The position numbers were made by a program, and so were the translations under genes. Positions 59,277 to 64,000 of a stretch of 64,000 nucleotides of DNA are shown piece by piece. The first letter of the stretch is position 1. Each line of letters opens with the position of its first letter. The notes under the pieces are model-generated. The model had not been told where the DNA came from. It did no database searches and saw only the letters and a list, made by a program, of their open reading frames with translations. Source of the DNA: G963668185 sp963668185 (GTDB lineage Bacteria; Chloroflexota; Dehalococcoidia; Lucifugimonadales; G963668185); assembly GCA_963668185.1 (NCBI GenBank), contig OY764162.1:1612001-1676000 (forward strand), read 5' to 3'.

Positions 59277-59416
59277 GGCGTGTGCTCGATTCGGTGTGGT
59301 GCAACGACTCTCGGACTAGACTGAGAAACCAGCATCGGGCAAGAAGCGGCGGCTTTGTGCGAGTAAAAGGAAATCGTCGGCAAAGCGACTGGCCGTCGAT
59401 GCCAACCGATACGGCA

Positions 59417-59446
59417 ACTCTAGCAGCAGGCTAATACGGCTGTCAA
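59417..59446 (-). promoter_or_regulatory. Promoter of citrate synthase, TTGACA-N18-TAGAGT
   Basis: On the minus strand TTGACA (59446-59441), 18 bases, TAGAGT (59422-59417). The start codon is about 140 bases further, so the leader is long; I see no structure in it. The rest of the 59277-59595 gap holds the rex promoter and operator. Confidence 0.5.
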
Positions 59447-59484
59447 TTGAGTCCAAACCTGCTAGGCGTGCCGGGGGGCGATGT

Positions 59485-59513
59485 TTGACTGAGATTGTGA
59501 ACAAAGTTACAAT
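59485..59513 (+). promoter_or_regulatory. rex promoter, TTGACT-N17-TACAAT
   Basis: TTGACT (59485-59490) and TACAAT (59508-59513) at 17-base spacing. The rex ATG lies 82 bases after the -10 box. The promoter spacer contains a Rex-like operator. Confidence 0.7.
59495..59512. promoter_or_regulatory. Candidate Rex operator overlapping rex promoter
   Basis: TTGTGAACAAAGTTACAA matches the inverted-repeat Rex box (TTGTGAA-N4-TTCACAA) in most outer positions: TTGTG on the left and TACAA on the right. It covers the -10 box, so Rex would block its own transcription when NADH is low. Confidence 0.6.
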
Positions 59514-59595
59514 GTCATATCTCCCCGCAGGTTCCGCGTCTAGGCGACTACTCCACAGCCCGCAATCAATATAAGCCGCATTCTGAGGAAACCGG

Positions 59596-60264
59596 ATGGA
59601 TCCCATTGACGTCCCGGAGGTTGTAGTCAGCCGGCTACCCATGTACGTCAGGGCGCTGTCGCAACTGCAACTGGACGGGAACAGGGTCGTCAGTTCCCAG
59701 GACCTGGGCACGCGCCTCCAGATGACTCCCGCGCAGATTCGGAAGGACCTGAGCTACTTCGGCAGGTTCGGCAAGCAGGGGCGCGGATACAACGTGAGTT
59801 CGCTGGCGACGCAACTCAGGATGATCCTCGGCCTGGACAGGGACTGGCGCACGTGCCTCGTTGGGGTGGGCCGGCTTGGCCGGGCGATCATCAGCTACCC
59901 GGGGTTCGCGCCGCAGGGGTTCAAGATCGTGGCGGTGTTCGACGGGGACCCGTCGCAGATCGGGGCTTCCATCGGCAACCTGAGGGTACGGGGCATGGGG
60001 GACCTCGCGGAAGCGGTGCAGAGCCAGGGCATCGTGATAGGCATCGTGGCGGTTCCGGCGGAGCAGGCGCAGTCGGTCATCGATCAGCTTGTGGACGCGG
60101 GCGTGTTCGGCATCCTCAACTACGCTCCGACAGCCCCCCGCATTCCCGAGGACGTGGTAATGAGGAACATCGACCCGGTGCTTACGCTGCAGTCCATGAC
60201 CTATTACCTGCGGCAGGAGCAGGAACGGCGGGGGCGCATTCCCCAGCGGCTGAGGGTCTGCTGA
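59596..60264 (+). CDS. rex: Redox-sensing transcriptional repressor Rex
   Basis: A 222-residue NADH/NAD+ sensor. Winged-helix part: VVVSRLPMYVRALSQLQLDG, VSSQDLGTRLQMTPAQIRKD and LSYFGRFGKQGRGYNV. Rossmann domain: CLVGVGRLGRAIISYPGF, KIVAVFDGDPSQIG, IGIVAVPAEQAQSVIDQLVD, GVFGILNYAPT. The last helix swaps between subunits. Rex represses fermentation and respiratory genes at low NADH. Divergent orientation to citrate synthase and the operator in its own promoter fit autoregulation. Confidence 0.96.
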   Translation: MDPIDVPEVVVSRLPMYVRALSQLQLDGNRVVSSQDLGTRLQMTPAQIRKDLSYFGRFGKQGRGYNVSSLATQLRMILGLDRDWRTCLVGVGRLGRAIISYPGFAPQGFKIVAVFDGDPSQIGASIGNLRVRGMGDLAEAVQSQGIVIGIVAVPAEQAQSVIDQLVDAGVFGILNYAPTAPRIPEDVVMRNIDPVLTLQSMTYYLRQEQERRGRIPQRLRVC

Positions 60265-60426
60265 CGGGGAGCGACTGCGCCGGGGCGGTGACGGTCCAAA
60301 CGGCGGTGACGGGCAATTGCGTGTCCGTGCCAACAGTGACCGCCTGAGCGCTTACGCCAAACACTAATGCATTGTGTTACTGTATTACTCTACGCAATAC
60401 AACATTGGAAGCTGGAGAGGAGCACA

Positions 60427-60669
60427 ATGGCGCAAGCAGCAGTCTTGGAGGCCCTTGACCAGTTCGAGTTAGACACGAAGTACTTGGAAGACCACGAAAC
60501 AGAATGGCTTGAACAGTACTCTGACTGCTGGGTGGCGGTGTACAAGGAACGGTTGATCGGCCACGGAGCCACGTACATGGAGTTGATGGAGAAGGTACGT
60601 CCAACAGGAATGGCCCAAACCATGGCTATCGAGTACATCTCCAAGAACCCGCCGATGATGCTTTTGTGA
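60427..60669 (+). CDS. DUF5678-like small protein
   Basis: An 80-residue acidic protein. The ATG 60427 has GGAGAGGAG just upstream; the frame extends 20 codons 5' without support. LEDHETEWLEQYSDCWVAVY then KERLIGHGATYMELMEKV matches the short DUF5678 pattern (W.A....VVA.G......E). Such genes are often followed by a retropepsin-like gene, as here: the next frame starts GTGA over its stop. Function unknown. Confidence 0.72.
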   Translation: MAQAAVLEALDQFELDTKYLEDHETEWLEQYSDCWVAVYKERLIGHGATYMELMEKVRPTGMAQTMAIEYISKNPPMMLL

Positions 60670-60932
60670 CACGTCGGATAGCAGGACAGTTCAAGCCGGT
60701 CTTGGGCGGACCACCCAGACCTCACATTAAAGCGACGGTCATACTCCCGAATGGGACGGCGAGGCCCGTTAGCTTCTTGATGGATACGGGCGCAAGCCGC
60801 ACTACCCTGCACCCTTCTGATTGGGACAGTGCAGGATTGCCAGTCTTTGAGCCTCAAAAGGGCGATCAAAGGCAACGCCAGCAATGGGCTATGGAAAGGG
60901 CGCTAAGGGCACAGACGGCTCGTCGAAGATAG
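60666..60932 (+). pseudogene. Broken retropepsin-like aspartyl protease gene
   Basis: The frame starts at GTG overlapping the previous stop and encodes an aspartic protease N-terminal half: PHIKATVILPNGTARPVSFL then MDTGASRTTLHPSDWDSAGL with the catalytic DTGAS. After residue 60 it turns into a low-complexity Gln/Arg tail (QRQRQQWAMERALR) and stops at 88 residues, lacking the flap and the second Gly motif present in the 119-residue relative at 42.5 kb. A frameshift or deletion near 60860 is likely. The atpC gene lies tail to tail with it. Confidence 0.65.
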
Positions 60933-60980
60933 CTCGCGCCTACGGTTGGGCGCGGACACCGGGCGCGCGCAGCGGGGGTG

Positions 60981-61418
60981 TTACTGGGCGGGGGTTCCGG
61001 GGCGGGGGGCGCGGCCTCTGCGGCGGCGGGCGACTCTGAGCCTTGCCTGCGAGCGCCTGAGCGACGCCATCGCGCGTTCGAGGTCCATCGCGGCCTCGGC
61101 GCCGGCGACGCGCTCCTCGGCGCGGCGCATGGCCTCGGCGGCGCGGTCTTCGTCGATCTCGTCCTCACGCTCGGCGGTATCGGCCAGGACTGTGACCTTG
61201 TTGCCGATCACTTCGAGGAAGCCGCTGCTCACGGCCATGAAGGTGTCCTGGCCGTTCTGACGGACGAGTATCTCGCCCGGCTTCAGCGCGGTAAGGAGCG
61301 GAGCGTGGCGCGGCAGTATGCCGAGTTCGCCGTCGATGCCCGGGGCGACGATCATGTCCACGTCCTCGGAATAGACGACCCTTTCAGGCGATACGACTTC
61401 CAATCGCATGGTTGCCAC
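60981..61418 (-). CDS. atpC: ATP synthase epsilon subunit
   Basis: A 145-residue subunit of the F1 stalk. MRLEVVSPERVVYSEDVDMI, GELGILPRHAPLLTALKPGE and SSGFLEVIGNKVTVLADTAE form the N-terminal beta barrel; the C-terminal two helices (EAMRRAEERVAGAEAAMD, RARLRVARRRRGR) can inhibit the enzyme. It ends the minus-strand atp operon. Confidence 0.95.
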   Translation of the reverse strand: MATMRLEVVSPERVVYSEDVDMIVAPGIDGELGILPRHAPLLTALKPGEILVRQNGQDTFMAVSSGFLEVIGNKVTVLADTAEREDEIDEDRAAEAMRRAEERVAGAEAAMDLERAMASLRRSQARLRVARRRRGRAPRPGTPAQ

Positions 61419-61449
61419 GGCGTGCCTCCTTACCTAACCGGCGCCGGGC

Positions 61450-62847
61450 CTAAGACCCGGCCGCCATTTGGGCGGCCTTCTCGACGGCTTCTTCGATTGC
61501 GCCGACCATGTAGAAGGCCTGCTCGGGCAGGTCGTCGTGCTTGCCGTCCAGGATTTCCATGAAACCGCGCACGGTCTCACGCACGGGCACGTAGCGGCCT
61601 GGCTGGCCCGTGAAGACCTCGGCCACGAAGAACGGCTGGGTGAGGAACCTCTGAATCTTGCGGGCGCGGGCGACGATGGCGCGGTCTTCGTCCGAAAGCT
61701 CTTCGACGCCCAGAATGGCGATGATGTCCTGGAGGTCGCGGTAGCGCTGGAGCACCTGCTGGACGCCCCTTGCGGCGTCGTAGTGGTCCTGGCCGACGAT
61801 CGCAGGCTCCAGGATCCTGGACGAGGAGGCCAGCGGGTCCACCGCCGGGTACAGGGCCTGTTCAACGAGCGCCCTGTCCAGCGAGATCACGGCGTCCAGG
61901 TGGCCGAACGTGGTGACGATGCCGGGGTCCGTGTAGTCGTCCGCCGGCACGTAGATGGCCTGGAACGAGGTGATGGAGCCGGTGGCGCTGGAGGTGATAC
62001 GCTCTTCGAGTTCGCCCATCTCGGTGCCGAGCGTGGGCTGGTATCCGACGGCGGAGGGCATGCGCCCCAGAAGCGCGGACACTTCCATGCCGGCGAGAAT
62101 GTAGCGGTAGATGTTGTCGATGAACAGCAGGACGTCCTGGCCGCGCTCTTCCTTGAAGTACTCGGCCATCGTCAGTCCGGTCATGCCGACCCTGGCCCGA
62201 ACTCCGGGGGGTTCGTTCATCTGGCCGAACACGAGCACGGTGCTGTCGATTACGCCGGACTCCTGCATCTCGTGCCAGAGGTCGTTGCCCTCGCGGGACC
62301 GTTCGCCCACTCCGGCGAACACGGAGACGCCCTGGTGCTCCGCGCCGATGTTGCGGATGAGCTCCTGGATGATGACGGTCTTGCCCGTGCCAGCGCCGCC
62401 GTAAGCGCCGACCTTGCCGCCCCTGGTGAACGGCGTCATCAGGTCCATGACCTTGATGCCCGTTTCAAGTATCTCGATGCCGGTGGCTTGGTCCTGGAAG
62501 CTCGGCGGCCTGCGGTGGATCGGCCAGTCGAGTTCCGCGCCGACGTCTCCTCTGCCGTCCAGCGTTTCGCCGAGGGCGTTGAACAGGCGGCCCAGCGTGG
62601 CCTCGCCGACGGGGACCGATATCGGCTGGCCCGTGTCCTGCACTTCGACGCCGCGCCGGAGTCCTTCCGTGGGGCCGAGACCGAGGCAGCGGACCCAGTT
62701 GTTGCCGATGTGCTGTTCCACTTCGAGAACGAGCCGGTCCTCTCCCACCGTGGTCTCAAGCGCGTTGAACACCGCCGGCATACCATCGGGCGGGAACTCG
62801 ACGTCAACAACGGTGCCGATCACCTGGCTTACCTTACCCGTGGCCAT
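61450..62847 (-). CDS. atpD: ATP synthase beta subunit
   Basis: A 465-residue catalytic subunit. The P-loop is YGGAGTGKTVIIQELI; GERSREGNDLW, VALVFGQMNEPPGVRARV-like FGQMNEPPGVRARVGMTGLT and EERITSSATGSITSFQAIYV contain the catalytic Glu, Arg and DELSDEED-type end (ILGVEELSDEDRAIVARARK). It is preceded by a 150-base gap with a palindromic repeat. Confidence 0.98.
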   Translation of the reverse strand: MATGKVSQVIGTVVDVEFPPDGMPAVFNALETTVGEDRLVLEVEQHIGNNWVRCLGLGPTEGLRRGVEVQDTGQPISVPVGEATLGRLFNALGETLDGRGDVGAELDWPIHRRPPSFQDQATGIEILETGIKVMDLMTPFTRGGKVGAYGGAGTGKTVIIQELIRNIGAEHQGVSVFAGVGERSREGNDLWHEMQESGVIDSTVLVFGQMNEPPGVRARVGMTGLTMAEYFKEERGQDVLLFIDNIYRYILAGMEVSALLGRMPSAVGYQPTLGTEMGELEERITSSATGSITSFQAIYVPADDYTDPGIVTTFGHLDAVISLDRALVEQALYPAVDPLASSSRILEPAIVGQDHYDAARGVQQVLQRYRDLQDIIAILGVEELSDEDRAIVARARKIQRFLTQPFFVAEVFTGQPGRYVPVRETVRGFMEILDGKHDDLPEQAFYMVGAIEEAVEKAAQMAAGS

Positions 62848-62899
62848 TGTTCCTCCTTAAAGTCCGCGCTTCTACCAGCTTCCAAGAGGGTGATATGCC

Positions 62900-62990
62900 C
62901 TGCCCCGCTCACCGGAGAACCCCATCCCAATCCCTCAAGGGACTCGGGACAGGCTCTTCCCCAGCAGACTGGGGAAGGGGTCAGAGAAGG
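62900..62990 (-). repeat. Palindromic repeat inside the atp operon
   Basis: Between atpG and atpD a reverse copy of the CTTCCCCAG-CAGA-CTGGGGAAG element (core about 62959-62980) is extended by CCCTCAAGGGACTCGGGAC, an element also seen at 13070. The hairpin lies in the operon leader between two subunit genes and could set their expression ratio. Confidence 0.75.
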
Positions 62991-62997
62991 GCATCCT

Positions 62998-63858
62998 CTA
63001 TCCTTCGATGGCGGCTGCGCCGCCGACCAGGTCCAGAAGCTCACCCGTAATCATGTCCTGTCTAGCCTTGTTCATTTCCAGCGTGAGGTCGCCTATCATC
63101 TCGTTTGCGTTGTCGGTGGCGTTCTGCATGGCCACCATGCGGGCGGACTGCTCGCTGGCGACGCCCTCCAGCACCGCGTGGTAGATCTGCAGCTCGATGA
63201 AGCGGGGCAGCAGGACCGCCAGCACCGCGAGGGCATCGGGTTCGTAGATGTAGCCTACCGCCTCGGACTGGTCGAGTTCGGCCGGCTCCACGGGAATGAG
63301 CGGCAGAATCCGAGGCCGCTGCACGGTGGTGCTGATGAAGTCCCCGTACGAGATGAAGACCGCGTCCGACTCTCCGGCCAAGTAGTCGTCAATCGCGATG
63401 CGGGCGACCGGCGTTATGTCGGCGTACGAGGGCCTGTCGCCGAGGTCGCTGAATACGGCCTTGACGTTCCCGCCCGCGCGGACGAAGAAGTCGCGGCCCT
63501 TTCTTCCGACCGCGATCACCGAGGCGTTGTCGCCGTGTTCCACGACGAACTGGCCCGCGGCGCGGTTCAGGTTGGAGTTGAGGCCGCCAGTGAGGCCCCT
63601 GTCCGGCGTGACGTGAATCAACTGCACGCGCCGGACTTCCCTCTGCGTGAGTAGGTCGTGCGCCTCTTCCTCGTCGCGCGGCTGCGCGGCGAGGTGCGAG
63701 AGGAGCGAGCGCATCGTCTCGGCGTAAGGGCGGCTCTGGAGGGCCATCTCCTGCGCACGCCGCATCTTGGACGCGGCGATCATGGACATGGCCTTCGTTA
63801 TCTTGGCCGTGTTTTCGACGCTGCGGACGCGCCTCCGTATTTGTCTCAGGCTTGGCAT
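62998..63858 (-). CDS. atpG: ATP synthase gamma subunit
   Basis: A 286-residue rotor subunit. LRQIRRRVRSVENTAKITKA and AASKMRRAQEMALQSRPYAE are the N-terminal coiled coil; TPDRGLTGGLNSNLNR is the conserved middle loop; FIELQIYHAVLEGVASEQSA then RMVAMQNATDNANEMIGDLT ends the C-terminal helix. It lies downstream of atpA with a short gap that holds a dispersed repeat. Confidence 0.97.
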   Translation of the reverse strand: MPSLRQIRRRVRSVENTAKITKAMSMIAASKMRRAQEMALQSRPYAETMRSLLSHLAAQPRDEEEAHDLLTQREVRRVQLIHVTPDRGLTGGLNSNLNRAAGQFVVEHGDNASVIAVGRKGRDFFVRAGGNVKAVFSDLGDRPSYADITPVARIAIDDYLAGESDAVFISYGDFISTTVQRPRILPLIPVEPAELDQSEAVGYIYEPDALAVLAVLLPRFIELQIYHAVLEGVASEQSARMVAMQNATDNANEMIGDLTLEMNKARQDMITGELLDLVGGAAAIEG

Positions 63859-63884
63859 GGGATCTTATGTGGCTTGCGGGCTGT

Positions 63885-63911
63885 CCTTCGACAAGCTCAG
63901 GACGAACGGGT
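63885..63911 (-). repeat. Dispersed repeat between atpA and atpG
   Basis: CCTTCGACAAGCTCAGGACG followed by AACGGG, the same family as at 42888 and 13742, in the 65-base gap between two subunit genes. Confidence 0.65.
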
Positions 63912-63923
63912 GTGATCTTCTCA

Positions 63924-64000
63924 CTAGTACGGCACGTTCTCCTTGAACTCTCCGATGGCGGCTCTCAGGAGGCCGTCCAAGGCGTCGTCGATCTCCTTCT
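63924..64000 (-). CDS. atpA: ATP synthase alpha subunit, C-terminal end (truncated by window)
   Basis: Only the last 25 codons are in the window, on the minus strand: KEIDDALDGLLRAAIGEF then KENVPY and TAG (63924-63926). This is the usual helix that ends the alpha subunit, and the gene order atpA-atpG-atpD-atpC supports the call. The start lies beyond base 64000. Confidence 0.85.
   Translation of the reverse strand, partial: KEIDDALDGLLRAAIGEFKENVPY

Noticed and set aside
61468..63654. 728-codon plus-strand frame across the atp genes
   Set aside because: It is antisense to atpD and atpG, which have complete motifs.

Overview
The window is a stretch of high-GC bacterial chromosome made of housekeeping operons separated by short, repeat-rich gaps. 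Several traits together suggest a Chloroflexota lineage, possibly Dehalococcoidia or SAR202-like: the rplU-rpmA-rpmE-DUF1385 run, a dnaJ-hspR pair, Rex divergent from citrate synthase, an F420-type luciferase-like oxidoreductase, many lipoproteins with Pro/Thr spacers, and dispersed palindromic repeats. This placement is inference; there is no rRNA gene here to test it.

Layout. 1-3.3 kb: the 3' end of glycyl-tRNA synthetase, a TlpA-like lipoprotein, a CopD-like membrane protein, a Trm112-like protein, a glyoxalase-fold protein and a VTT membrane protein. 3.4-6.6 kb: a 1066-residue lipoprotein with about 20 tandem 35-residue repeats and a HExxH metallopeptidase-like end. 6.7-13 kb: clpC, then a tight four-gene cluster with a divergent tRNA-guanine transglycosylase homologue, a protein of the ArmA/Rmt/Sgm 16S rRNA m7G1405 methyltransferase family, a PHP-domain protein and a peptide-type ABC ATPase. 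13-18.8 kb: a repeat-invaded unknown gene, a four-Cys repeat lipoprotein, two tRNA-Arg genes flanking a stand-alone 5'-3' exonuclease, and a collagen-like lipoprotein. 18.9-27.7 kb: prfB with its programmed frameshift, a peptide ABC importer (binding protein plus two permeases), SppA, a DUF4350-like protein and a helical lipoprotein. 27.8-34 kb: DUF503, L21, L27, L31, DUF1385, and on the minus strand an adenosyltransferase-hisH-hisA-methyltransferase-hisF-hisIE operon. 34.2-42.9 kb: dnaJ-hspR, a HigB toxin with an unusual HigA fusion, nnr-acpS, a ParD antitoxin with a broken ParE, folD, an orphan DNA methyltransferase, an AadA-like nucleotidyltransferase and a retropepsin-like protein. 42.9-49 kb: queA, an S9 peptidase, a paralogue of the 13.5-kb unknown gene, a dense repeat array, and ispH. 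49-60.3 kb: aminotransferase, nadE, an LLM oxidoreductase, ftsH, a peroxiredoxin with TGA at its catalytic position (likely selenocysteine), trmI, a MidA-like methyltransferase, a small zinc ribbon, citrate synthase and rex. 60.4-64 kb: a DUF5678/retropepsin pair and the atpA-G-D-C end of the F1 ATP synthase operon.

How the genes work together. Translation and RNA modification recur (glycyl-tRNA synthetase, prfB, ribosomal proteins, tgt-like, queA, trmI, Rmt-like), as does protein quality control (clpC, ftsH, dnaJ-hspR, sppA, S9 peptidase). The cell appears monoderm-like or at least very lipoprotein-rich, importing peptides through ABC systems. Central metabolism is represented by citrate synthase under a redox-sensing Rex neighbour, NAD synthesis and repair (nadE, nnr), histidine and isoprenoid synthesis, and F1 ATP synthase.

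The points most worth a second look are the selenocysteine peroxiredoxin, the chromosomal Rmt-family methyltransferase next to an atypical TGT, the giant repeat metallopeptidase-like lipoprotein, the HigA fusion, and a pair of paralogous unknown genes that share an apparently leaderless promoter, one of which has absorbed palindromic repeats in frame.
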